Source: Anaerolineales bacterium (GTDB taxonomy: Bacteria; Chloroflexota; Anaerolineae; Anaerolineales; UBA11579). Taken from it: a DNA stretch of 64,000 bases. The stretch covers positions 512,234 to 576,233 of the forward strand of contig JAHCIJ010000002.1 of the NCBI GenBank assembly GCA_026129255.1, given 5' to 3'. Shown here in pieces: positions 7,180 to 14,494 of the stretch. The translations under genes were made by a program, and so were the position numbers. The notes beneath the pieces were generated by a model. That model did no database searches. It was not told the origin of the DNA and worked only from the letters and a program-made list of their open reading frames with translations. The first letter of the stretch is position 1. Each line of letters opens with the position of its first letter.

Positions 7180-7340
7180 ATACTCTTCGGTGGCAGGTAC
7201 GCTGGGGCTTTGCCCCAGCGTTGGCAGTTGCTACGCAACTGCTGCTACCGGGTTTAGACAACTAAATACTCTTCGGGGCAGATGCGCAGCTTCGCTGCGC
7301 GGGGCGTTTCGGAAAGCACGAAACGCCAGTTGCCCTTACA
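7179..7340 (+). repeat. Two partial upstream copies of the riboswitch 5' segment with hairpins
   Basis: AATACTCTTCGG occurs at 7179-7190, 7265-7276 and 7345-7356, the last being the 5' strand of the real aptamer. Copies two and three share a longer block, ACTAAATACTCTTCGGGGCAG. Each copy is followed by different perfect palindromes (GCTGGGGC/GCCCCAGC, GCAGC/GCTGC, GGCGTTTCG/CGAAACGCC). The first two lack the rest of the conserved aptamer core, so they look like duplicated or decayed 5' halves. Confidence 0.75.
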
Positions 7341-7342
7341 AC

Positions 7343-7534
7343 TAAATACTCTTCGGGGCAGGGTGATACAGTGGAGCTAGCGCTCCACTTAGTGGAGTTT
7401 GCTACGCAAACTCCATTAGTAGCGGCGAAGCCGCTACGTAGATTCCCGATCGGTGGTACAGCCCACGAGCGCTCCCTGAGCGCAGGATCCGGTGAAACTC
7501 CGGGGCCGACGGTATAGTCCGGATGAAAGAAGAC
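7343..7534 (+). promoter_or_regulatory. FMN riboswitch (RFN element) with enlarged P2
   Basis: Conserved RFN blocks appear in order: CTTCGGGGCAGGGTGA (7351-7366), ATTCCCGATCGG (7442-7453), AGCCCACGAGCGC (7460-7472), GATCCGGTGAAACTCCGG (7486-7503), GCCGACGGTATAGTCCGGATG (7505-7525), and GAAG (7529-7532) closing P1. About 75 nt of three perfect palindromes lie between GGGTGA and ATTCCC, where most riboswitches have a short P2 loop. Two terminators follow before ribX, so FMN should repress the transporter by premature termination. Confidence 0.93.
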
Positions 7535-7618
7535 GCGGAGTTCGAAGACTCCGCAAGGCAGAGCAGCCAGGGCTTTTTCCTGGCTACTAGCCTGCGCATT
7601 GTGCGTAGCTCTTTCTAT

Positions 7619-7650
7619 GCCCCAAAAGCATTTGCTTTTGGGGCATTTTG
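7619..7650 (+). terminator. First terminator of the FMN riboswitch expression platform
   Basis: 11-bp stem GCCCCAAAAGC/GCTTTTGGGGC (7619-7629 with 7634-7644), 4-nt loop, followed by ATTTTGTT. It is the first strong intrinsic terminator after the aptamer and so the probable ligand-controlled hairpin. Smaller hairpins lie between (7535-7554, 7565-7585). Confidence 0.85.
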
Positions 7651-7690
7651 TTGGAGCGCGTGCACGCGTTGTTTGTGCTATGCACAAGCA

Positions 7691-7724
7691 CAGCCCCGAT
7701 GAATTTCATCGGGGCTGTTTTGTT
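7691..7724 (+). terminator. Second terminator before ribX
   Basis: 12-bp stem CAGCCCCGATGA/TCATCGGGGCTG (7691-7702 with 7706-7717), 3-nt loop, then TTTTGTTT. It lies 22 nt before the ribX ATG, so RNA polymerase passing the first terminator must pass another. Confidence 0.85.
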
Positions 7725-7745
7725 TGCGAGAGGTTGCACTGAAGT

Positions 7746-8552
7746 ATGAAGCGTAGTCAAGAGCACAAGGGGATGCACACCGGGTTGCTGGCCCTGCTGA
7801 CAGCTGCCGTGGCGTTGCTGGCCTGGGAGCTTGTGGTGCGTGTCAGCCAGCTGCCCGCGTTCATTCTGCCCGGGCCGGGCATCGTCTGGGCGCGGTTGCT
7901 CACCGCACTGGCAGATGGCAGCTTGCTGCGTCACTTGTGGGTGACCCTGCAAGAGGTGCTGCTAGGCCTGGCCCTCGGCACGCTGGTGGCCAGCCTGCTC
8001 GGATATTGGCTGGCGCGCTCGCCGCGCTGGGAACGTTTGCTGGCTCCGTTTGTGGTGGCCAGCCAATCGGTGCCCATCGTGGCGCTGGCGCCGCTGCTGG
8101 TGATCTGGTTCGGGCCGGGCTTGCTCTCCAAGACGCTGATCTGCGCCCTCATCGTCTTCTTCCCGATCCTCATCAACACCATCATTGGCCTCAAGAGCGT
8201 GCCGCAGGATTTGCGTGACCTGATGCGCTCGCTGCAGGCCAGCCGTGCGCAAACCCTGCGCCTGCTGGAGCTGCCCGCGGCGCTGCCCGTGCTGCTGGGC
8301 GGCCTGCGCATCGGCGCTACACTCTCGGTCATCGGCGCGGTGGTGGGCGAGCTGGTGGGGGCAGACCGCGGCCTAGGCTTCCTCATCAATGTCGGCCGCG
8401 GCCAGTACGACACCGCGCTGGTCTTTGTGGCGGTATTCGCCTTGGTTGCTATGGCGTTGGCGCTCTATGGCCTGGTGGTGCTCGCCGAGCGCCGTTGGCT
8501 GTGGTGGCAACAAAGATCCAATTCACTCGCATTACTTTCTGGAGAACAATGA
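7746..8552 (+). CDS. ribX: Riboflavin ABC transporter permease
   Basis: 268-residue BPD-type permease with six predicted TM helices. It has the cytoplasmic EAA loop of the NMT/SsuC-like family (DLMRSLQASRAQTLRLLELPAALP). Alone it could serve thiamine precursor, taurine or nitrate transporters. The FMN riboswitch directly upstream and a coupled NMT1/THI5-like binding protein match the RibXY riboflavin uptake system known from Chloroflexus. Its stop overlaps the ribY start (ATGA, 8549-8552). Confidence 0.85.
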   Translation: MKRSQEHKGMHTGLLALLTAAVALLAWELVVRVSQLPAFILPGPGIVWARLLTALADGSLLRHLWVTLQEVLLGLALGTLVASLLGYWLARSPRWERLLAPFVVASQSVPIVALAPLLVIWFGPGLLSKTLICALIVFFPILINTIIGLKSVPQDLRDLMRSLQASRAQTLRLLELPAALPVLLGGLRIGATLSVIGAVVGELVGADRGLGFLINVGRGQYDTALVFVAVFALVAMALALYGLVVLAERRWLWWQQRSNSLALLSGEQ

Positions 8553-9640
8553 AAAACTCCCACTCACGTACCGTCTTTGCGAGCCGCTCTGCGGCGAAGC
8601 AATCCCCAACTGGGATTGCAAGACAGGCTTGGGGCTTATGCAATCTACGATTGCTCCGTTTGCCGCGGGCTGTGACTTTGATCCTGATCACGCTCAGCTT
8701 GCTGCTGGCCGCCTGTGGCGCAACGGCCGCGCCCGCCGGGCCGGTGGAAACCATCCGCCTGCCGATGGGCTACATTCCCAACGTGCAGTATGCGCCGTTC
8801 TACGTTGCCGTAGAGCGTGGCTACTTTGCCGAGGCAGGCTACGCCATTGAGTTTGACTATAGCTTCGAGACGGATGGCGTTGCTTTGGTAGGCGTGGGCC
8901 AGCTTCCCTTTGCGGTGGTCTCCGGCGAGCAGGTCTTGCTCGGCCGGGCGGCAGGCTTGCCCATTGTCTATGTGGGCGCCTGGTACCAGGAGTTTCCCGT
9001 GGCTGTGGTGGCGATGGCGGATAGTGGCATCAGCTCCCCGCAGGATCTCAAAGGTGCGCGCATCGGCCTGCCCGGCCTGTTCGGCGCCACTTATATTGGC
9101 CTGCGTGCGCTGTTGAGCCGGCGCAACATCCTTGAAGCAGACGTGCAGCTCGATTCAATCGGCTTCAACCAGGTGCAGGCGCTGGCCGCCGGGCAGGAAG
9201 ATGCCGTGGTGGGCTACATCAACAATGAGCCCATCCAGTTGCAGGCCCAAGGCTACGCGGTCAATGTGCTGCACGTGGCTGATTATGTAGACCTGGCTGC
9301 CAACGGCATCCTCACCAACGAGAGCATGCTGGCCGAGCAGCCCGAGCGCGTGCGTGCCTTCCTGCGTGCCTTCCTGCGCGGCCTGGCTGACACGATTGCT
9401 GACCCTGAGGCCGCCTACGAGATTTCCACAAAATACGTAGAAGGGCTGGCCGCGCAGGACAAAGATACCCAGATGGCCGTGCTGACCCTATCCATCGAAT
9501 CGTGGCAGGCCGAGCCGCTGGGCTACTCCAGCCCGCAAGCCTGGGAGAACATGCACGCTGTACTGTTGGAGATGGGCTTGCTCACCCAGCGGCTGGATGT
9601 GAGCGCCGCCTTCACCAACGCCTATTTGCCAACAGACTAA
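8549..9640 (+). CDS. ribY: Riboflavin ABC transporter substrate-binding lipoprotein
   Basis: 363 residues from the ATG that overlaps the ribX stop, with GGAG 4 nt upstream. The mature part is an NMT1/THI5-like binding protein (GYIPNVQYAPFYVAVERGYFAEAG, then LKGARIGLPG). A lipobox LAAC places the lipidated Cys at residue 56, unusually far in. Residues of about 9-38 are encoded by a dispersed palindromic repeat (8572-8660). Either the protein has a repeat-derived extension before its signal peptide, or translation begins at an internal TTG/GTG near 8648-8671. It binds riboflavin on the outer face of the membrane (inferred from the riboswitch). Confidence 0.83.
   Translation: MKNSHSRTVFASRSAAKQSPTGIARQAWGLCNLRLLRLPRAVTLILITLSLLLAACGATAAPAGPVETIRLPMGYIPNVQYAPFYVAVERGYFAEAGYAIEFDYSFETDGVALVGVGQLPFAVVSGEQVLLGRAAGLPIVYVGAWYQEFPVAVVAMADSGISSPQDLKGARIGLPGLFGATYIGLRALLSRRNILEADVQLDSIGFNQVQALAAGQEDAVVGYINNEPIQLQAQGYAVNVLHVADYVDLAANGILTNESMLAEQPERVRAFLRAFLRGLADTIADPEAAYEISTKYVEGLAAQDKDTQMAVLTLSIESWQAEPLGYSSPQAWENMHAVLLEMGLLTQRLDVSAAFTNAYLPTD
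8572..8660. repeat. Family B palindromic repeat inside ribY
   Basis: The segment has the hallmarks of the dispersed 'TTGCGAG ... GAAGCAATC ... GATTGC' element seen intergenically at 31583, 54171, 59541 and 60082, with internal arms GAAGCAATCCCC, GGGATTGC and GATTGCTCC. It lies wholly within the ribY reading frame, between the coupled start codon and the lipoprotein signal peptide. Confidence 0.7.
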
Positions 9641-10401
9641 TGTCCGCTGCTACCACCGCTCCCTTCCTCTCGGTGGAGAAGCTCTCCGCCAGCTTTGCTG
9701 ACCGCACCGGCCAGCTCTCCGTGCTGCGCAACCTGTCCTTCAGCGTGCCGCGCGGCCAGTTCGTGTGCGTGCTTGGCCCCTCGGGGGCGGGCAAGAGCAC
9801 GCTGCTGCGCCTGCTGGCCGGGCTGTTGCCCACCAATGCTGGCCGCATCCTGTTCGCCGGGGAGCCAGTGCGCGGGCCACAGGCTGGGGTGGGGCTGGTC
9901 TTCCAGGATGCGAATCTCATGCCGTGGCGCAGCGCGCTCGACAATGTGGCCTTGCCGCTGGAGTTGCGCAATAACCCCGATGCGATCGACCGAGCCTGGG
10001 ACATGTTGCAGCTCGTTGGCCTGCAGGGTTTTGAGCTGGCGCTGCCGAGCGAACTCTCCGGCGGCATGGCGCAACGCGTCGCCATCGGCCGCGCCCTGGT
10101 GCAAGACCCGCAGCTCCTGCTGCTGGACGAGCCGTTCGGCTCGCTGGATGCGCTGACGCGTGAGAAGATGGGCGAGGAGCTGCTGCGCATCTGGGAGCTG
10201 GAGCACAAGACCGTGGTGATGGTCACGCATGACATCAACGAGGCGCTGTATCTGGCTGACCGCGTGCTGGTGCTCGGCAAGCGCCCCGCCAGCATCAAGT
10301 TGGATATGCCCGTCAAGCTGGCGCGCCCGCGCACGCCGCAGCTGCGCTATTCGCCCGCTTTTGGGCGCATGGCCGCCCGTTTACGCGCAGCCATCGAGTA
10401 G
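9640..10401 (+). CDS. ribZ: Riboflavin ABC transporter ATP-binding protein
   Basis: 253-residue ABC ATPase of the SsuB/TauB/NrtD class: Walker A GPSGAGKST, Q-loop GLVFQDANLMPW, signature LSGGMAQRVAIGRAL, Walker B LLLLDEPFGSLD, H-loop VTHDINEA. The start at 9640 overlaps the ribY stop (TAATG); the longer upstream frame has no conserved sequence. It powers riboflavin import with RibX and RibY. The next gene, ccmE, starts 37 nt on with its own -10 hexamer. Confidence 0.88.
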   Translation: MSAATTAPFLSVEKLSASFADRTGQLSVLRNLSFSVPRGQFVCVLGPSGAGKSTLLRLLAGLLPTNAGRILFAGEPVRGPQAGVGLVFQDANLMPWRSALDNVALPLELRNNPDAIDRAWDMLQLVGLQGFELALPSELSGGMAQRVAIGRALVQDPQLLLLDEPFGSLDALTREKMGEELLRIWELEHKTVVMVTHDINEALYLADRVLVLGKRPASIKLDMPVKLARPRTPQLRYSPAFGRMAARLRAAIE

Positions 10402-10408
10402 CAGGCGG

Positions 10409-10438
10409 TATAATCTCTCTGAAAGTGAGAGATTGCAC
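10409..10438 (+). promoter_or_regulatory. ccmE promoter -10 and 5'UTR hairpin
   Basis: TATAAT at 10409-10414 is followed at once by a small hairpin CTCTC-TGAAAGT-GAGAG and then the ccmE ATG at 10439. The same TATAAT, CTCTC..GAAA..GAGAG, ATG layout stands before alaS (29329-29356, minus strand). The 3' arm (GAGAG) may act as a weak ribosome-binding site. Confidence 0.45.
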
Positions 10439-10963
10439 ATGAGCAGCACAAGCCTTGCCCAGCCTCTGCCCACCGGTCTCGGAAACAAGAAGTTCATCAT
10501 CGGTGGTGTGCTCATTCTGGTGGCTGTGGTCTATCTCATCATTAGCTCCACCGCCGCTGGCGCCCAATTCTTCTTCACAATTGACGAACTTAACGAGCGC
10601 GGCAGCCAAGCCGTGGGCAAACCCGCCCGCGTGGCTGGCGCCGTACTGGGTGACACCATTGAGTACGACCCTGAAACGCTCACCCTGACCTTCACCATGG
10701 TGCATATGCCCGCTGATACGCGCCTCATCAACGATGACGGCGGCTTGGCCAAGGCGCTGTACGAAGCCGTGAACGACACCACGCGTGCCCGCTTGCAGGT
10801 GCAGTACATCGGCGTCAAGCCGGACCTGCTGGCCCACGAGGTGGAAGCCATCGTGGCGGGCAAACTGGGCGAGGATGGCGTGTTCTACGCCGATGAGAAC
10901 GGCTTGCTGCTGCGCTGCCCCACGCGCTATGAGGCGGCTTTGCCTGCCCAGGCCGGCGAATAG
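10439..10963 (+). CDS. ccmE: Cytochrome c maturation haem chaperone CcmE, CxxxY type
   Basis: 174 residues. One N-terminal TM helix (about 18-38) anchors an OB-fold domain facing outward. CcmE receives haem from CcmABCD and passes it to CcmF. Classical proteobacterial CcmE binds haem covalently through a His in an HxxxY motif. Here the equivalent site is Cys160-Pro-Thr-Arg-Tyr164 (LLLRCPTRYE), the CxxxY variant known from archaea, deltaproteobacteria and some Gram-positive lineages. First gene of the ccm operon. Confidence 0.93.
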   Translation: MSSTSLAQPLPTGLGNKKFIIGGVLILVAVVYLIISSTAAGAQFFFTIDELNERGSQAVGKPARVAGAVLGDTIEYDPETLTLTFTMVHMPADTRLINDDGGLAKALYEAVNDTTRARLQVQYIGVKPDLLAHEVEAIVAGKLGEDGVFYADENGLLLRCPTRYEAALPAQAGE

Positions 10964-10983
10964 CCTTCTCACCCAAACTCACA

Positions 10984-13074
10984 ATGATCGCAGATCTTGG
11001 TTTCTTTGCGCTGCTGGTAGCTTTCCTGCTGGCGCTGTATGCCTGTGCCGCTGCCGCCTACGGCCACTGGCGCAAACAGGCGCGCTGGGTAGCCAGCGCT
11101 CGCTCCGCCGCCGTGCTCGGGTTCCCGCTGCTCACCGTGGCATGTGCCAGCCTGGTGTATTCGCTGGTCAATCTGGACTTTCAGCTGCAGTACGTCACCC
11201 AGGTCAGCAGCCACAGCATGCCGCTCTACTTGCGCGCCACCGCGCTGTGGGGCGGGCAGGCGGGTTCGCTGCTCTTCTGGTCCTGGCTGATGGCCGCCTT
11301 CACCTTTGCTGTCATGCTGCGTGAATGGCGGCGTGACCGTGATCTGGAGCCGTGGGTCATCATCGTCACCTCGGCTACGCTGGCCTTCTTCTTGGCGCTG
11401 ATCCTCTTCTTTGAGAATCCCTTCCTGCGCTACTGGCAGGGCATCACCGGCACGGTGTGGACGGCCATGTGGCAGCCCGCCGGCGCCCAGCCGTACATCC
11501 CGATGGACGGCAACGGCCTCAATCCGCTGCTGCGCCACCCGGGCATGATCATTCACCCGCCGATGCTGTACATTGGCTTTGTGGCCTTCGTGGTGCCGTT
11601 TGCCTTCGCCATCGCCGCCCTGGTGACCGGGCGCAGTGATGACCGCTGGATCCGCGTCACGCGCCGTTGGACGCTGGTGGCCTGGCTGTTCCTCTCGCTG
11701 GGTCTGATCCTCGGCAGCCGCTGGGCTTACGATGTGCTGGGCTGGGGCGGCTACTGGGGTTGGGACCCGGTGGAGATCGCTGCGTTCATGCCCTGGCTTA
11801 CCGGCACCGCCTTTTTGCACTCGGTCATGATCCAGGAGAAGCGTGGCATGTTCAAGCACTGGAACATGCTGCTGATCATCCTGACCTACTGCCTGGTTAT
11901 TTTTGGCACCTTCCTCACGCGCTCCGGTGTGTTGTCTTCGGTGCACGCCTTTGCGCAAAGTGCCATCGGGCCAATGTTCTTTGCGTTTATCTCGCTCACC
12001 TTCATCGTGTCTCTAGCGCTGCTTAATAAACGCTGGAGCACACTGCGATCTGAAGTGGAAATGACCTCGCTGCTGTCACGCGAGTCGCTCTTTCTTATAA
12101 ATAACCTGCTCTTCATGGGCATTTTGCTGATCTGTTTCTGGGGCGTCGTCTTCCCCATCGTGAGCGAGGCCAGCGGCGGTATTGGCCGTGCCATCCCCGC
12201 GCTGGCGCACATCTTCACCGGGCAGCGCGCCACGGTCGGCCCCATCTTCTACGAGAGCGCCACCGGCCCGCTGTGGGCGGCGCTGCTGCTGCTGATGGGC
12301 GTGGCCCCCTTGGCCGCCTGGCGCGCCTCCACGGCGCGCACGCTGGGCCGCACCATCTGGAAGCCCTTCATCGTCTCGCTGGTCGTGCTTGCGGGGTTGC
12401 TGGTGGGCGGCATGCGCAACCCGCTGGGGCTCTTGTCCCTGTGGATCTGTGCTTTTGTCTTGCTGGTGACCATCTATGAGTTCTGGCGCGGCGCGCAGGC
12501 ACGTATGCAGCGCGGCGAGAACCCGCTGCAAGCATTCTGGCGTCTGATCGGCCGCAACCGCCGCCGCTATGGCGGTTACATCATTCACTTGGGCGTCATC
12601 CTGATCGCCGTGGGCATCATTGGCATCGAAATGTTCCAGCAGGAGACCCAGGGCCGCCTGGCTGTGGGCGAGCGCATGCACCTGGGCAGCTACAGCATTG
12701 AGTACGAATCGCTGGCGGAGTTCGAAACGCCGGATGGCCGTCTGGTGGACCGTGCCGTGGTGAACGTTTATAAAGACGGCGCGTTCCTGACTCAGCTCTA
12801 CCCGCGGCGTGACTTTTATTATGAATCACAGCAAGCCATGACCATCCCCGGTCTGCGCAGCACACTGGAGAACGATGTCTATGTGCTGCTGGTGGATTGG
12901 GAGGCGGTCAGCGCCAGCAGCGCCACCTTCAAGCTGTATGTCAACCCGCTGGTCAACTGGGTCTGGTATGGCGGCTTTGTCTTCATCTTCGGCACACTGG
13001 TGGCCTCGTGGCCGGAGGCAGAGCTGCGCCCGGTGCGCCAGCGCTTGCGCGCCGCCAACACGGAGCGCGCATGA
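10984..13074 (+). CDS. ccmF: Cytochrome c haem lyase subunit CcmF
   Basis: 696-residue polytopic protein of the HemeHandling family with about 14-15 TM segments. The WWD haem-binding region is clear (GWGGYWGWDPVEIAAFMPWL), followed by FLTRSGVLSSVHAFA. A C-terminal periplasmic-type domain of about 100 residues precedes the last TM helix. It attaches haem from CcmE to apocytochrome CxxCH motifs with CcmH. The stop overlaps the ccmH start by ATGA (13071-13074). Confidence 0.95.
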   Translation: MIADLGFFALLVAFLLALYACAAAAYGHWRKQARWVASARSAAVLGFPLLTVACASLVYSLVNLDFQLQYVTQVSSHSMPLYLRATALWGGQAGSLLFWSWLMAAFTFAVMLREWRRDRDLEPWVIIVTSATLAFFLALILFFENPFLRYWQGITGTVWTAMWQPAGAQPYIPMDGNGLNPLLRHPGMIIHPPMLYIGFVAFVVPFAFAIAALVTGRSDDRWIRVTRRWTLVAWLFLSLGLILGSRWAYDVLGWGGYWGWDPVEIAAFMPWLTGTAFLHSVMIQEKRGMFKHWNMLLIILTYCLVIFGTFLTRSGVLSSVHAFAQSAIGPMFFAFISLTFIVSLALLNKRWSTLRSEVEMTSLLSRESLFLINNLLFMGILLICFWGVVFPIVSEASGGIGRAIPALAHIFTGQRATVGPIFYESATGPLWAALLLLMGVAPLAAWRASTARTLGRTIWKPFIVSLVVLAGLLVGGMRNPLGLLSLWICAFVLLVTIYEFWRGAQARMQRGENPLQAFWRLIGRNRRRYGGYIIHLGVILIAVGIIGIEMFQQETQGRLAVGERMHLGSYSIEYESLAEFETPDGRLVDRAVVNVYKDGAFLTQLYPRRDFYYESQQAMTIPGLRSTLENDVYVLLVDWEAVSASSATFKLYVNPLVNWVWYGGFVFIFGTLVASWPEAELRPVRQRLRAANTERA

Positions 13075-13544
13075 GGCGGCTGGCCGTTGTTTTTGTACTT
13101 AGCCTGCTGCTGGCCGCTTGCGTCAGCAGCCCGGCGGCTGTGCCCACAGTACAGGGGACTCCGAGCGCCGACGAGGTCAATGCAGTCGCCAAGAACCTGT
13201 ACTGCCCGGTGTGCGCCAACGTGCCGCTGGATGTGTGCGGCACGGCCGCCTGCGCCCAGTGGCGCGGCCAGATCGCCGAGCTGCTCGCCGAGGGCTACAG
13301 CGAGCAGCAGGTCTATGACTATTTCGCCGCCCAGTACGGCCAGTCTGTGCTGGCGCTGCCGCCCGCCCGCGGGCTAAATTGGCTGGTGTATGTGATTCCC
13401 CCGCTGGGCATTGTGCTGGCCGGCTTTCTCCTGGGGCGCAACCTGGCGCGCTGGAAGCAGTCCGCCGCAGGCGCAGCCGACCTGCCCACCGTTGACGATG
13501 ACTATGCGCGCAGCCTGGAAGAAGAGCTCAAGGCGCGCCGGTAA
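13071..13544 (+). CDS. ccmH: Cytochrome c maturation protein CcmH (lipoprotein form)
   Basis: 157 residues. N-terminal lipoprotein signal with lipobox LAAC (Cys17). The thioredox-active pair is Cys45-Pro-Val-Cys48 (NLYCPVCANVPLDVC), matching the LRCxxC motif of CcmH/CycL. Additional Cys56 and Cys61 are present. A C-terminal TM helix (about 107-127) follows. It reduces or holds the apocytochrome CxxCH thiols for CcmF. The predicted lipidation as well as a TM anchor is uncommon in proteobacterial CcmH. Confidence 0.92.
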   Translation: MRRLAVVFVLSLLLAACVSSPAAVPTVQGTPSADEVNAVAKNLYCPVCANVPLDVCGTAACAQWRGQIAELLAEGYSEQQVYDYFAAQYGQSVLALPPARGLNWLVYVIPPLGIVLAGFLLGRNLARWKQSAAGAADLPTVDDDYARSLEEELKARR

Positions 13545-13550
13545 CTTGCG

Positions 13551-14096
13551 ATGACTGAAGACAAGAGACCTGTATCCATCCTGGGGCGCGTGCTGGCGTG
13601 GGGGCTGCTGTTGGCGCTGTTGGCGCTGGTCGCTGTCCAGCTGCGCAGCTCGCTGCAAGGCATCCTGACGCGTGGCGAGCAGGCACCTGCCTTCACCCTC
13701 ACCACCTTTGATGGCCAAACCATCCGCAGCGAAGAGCTGTTGGGCAAAGTGGTAGTGCTCAACATCTGGGCCTCGTGGTGCGCTCCCTGCATCGAGGAAG
13801 CCGCTCATCTAGAGCAGGCCTGGCAGCACTACCAAGAACGGGGCGATGTGGTCTTCCTCGGCCTGGCTTATGTGGACACGGAGAAAGAATCGCTGGCCTT
13901 CATCGAGGAGCACAACATCAGCTACCTCAATGGGCCAGACCTCGGCACGACTATTTATATGGCCTTCCGGGCGCGCGGCGTGCCGGAGACCTTTGTGATC
14001 AATAAATACGGCGAAATTGCCTCGGTCAAGATCGGCCCGTATCTCTCCATCGAAGAGATCACCACCGTAGTAGACCGCCTGCTTGAGCTGGACTGA
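13551..14096 (+). CDS. ccmG: Thiol:disulfide oxidoreductase CcmG/ResA type
   Basis: 181 residues. An N-terminal TM anchor (about 12-31) precedes a thioredoxin fold with active site Trp76-Cys77-Ala-Pro-Cys80 and the cis-proline region VPETFVIN. It delivers reductant to apocytochrome c or CcmH outside the membrane. It starts 6 nt after the ccmH stop and its stop overlaps the next start. Confidence 0.93.
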   Translation: MTEDKRPVSILGRVLAWGLLLALLALVAVQLRSSLQGILTRGEQAPAFTLTTFDGQTIRSEELLGKVVVLNIWASWCAPCIEEAAHLEQAWQHYQERGDVVFLGLAYVDTEKESLAFIEEHNISYLNGPDLGTTIYMAFRARGVPETFVINKYGEIASVKIGPYLSIEEITTVVDRLLELD

Positions 14097-14494
14097 TGGA
14101 CGTAGGCTCGCTGCTCTTATTCCTGGCGCTGTTGGTCGTCTGTGCGCTGTACGTCGCCCGCCCGCTGCTGTCTGAGGTAGACGAGGACTTCAATCCGGAG
14201 CTGGCTAACCTGCAAGCTGAGCACGCCCGTGTGCTGGAAGCCTTGCTGGAGCTGGATGCGGACTGGGAGCTAGGCAAAGTGCCCGAAGATATTTACCGGC
14301 CGCAACGCCAGCAGCTGCTCGCCGAGGGTGCCGCCGTGCTGCGTGCGCTTGAGAAAGTAGATGTGCACGCTAAGCCCTCTGCGGCGCAGGATGCCGCCCC
14401 GGATGAGCTTGAAGCCCTGATCGCCGCATATCGCAAGCAAGCCAAGAAGGCTGCCAAGCCGCGGGCGGCTAAGAAGGGCGGTCGCAAGAAGTGA
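14096..14494 (+). CDS. Small CcmI-like membrane protein
   Basis: 132 residues: one N-terminal TM helix (about 4-22), an acidic helical segment (ELANLQAEHARVLEALLELDADWELGKV) and a Lys/Ala-rich basic C-terminus. The N-terminal TM plus the 'L..L..D...GKI....Y' pattern is like the membrane-proximal part of CcmI, the apocytochrome chaperone, but without TPR repeats. It is found here between ccmG and the cytochrome, so assistance in haem ligation is a reasonable guess only. Confidence 0.6.
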   Translation: MDVGSLLLFLALLVVCALYVARPLLSEVDEDFNPELANLQAEHARVLEALLELDADWELGKVPEDIYRPQRQQLLAEGAAVLRALEKVDVHAKPSAAQDAAPDELEALIAAYRKQAKKAAKPRAAKKGGRKK

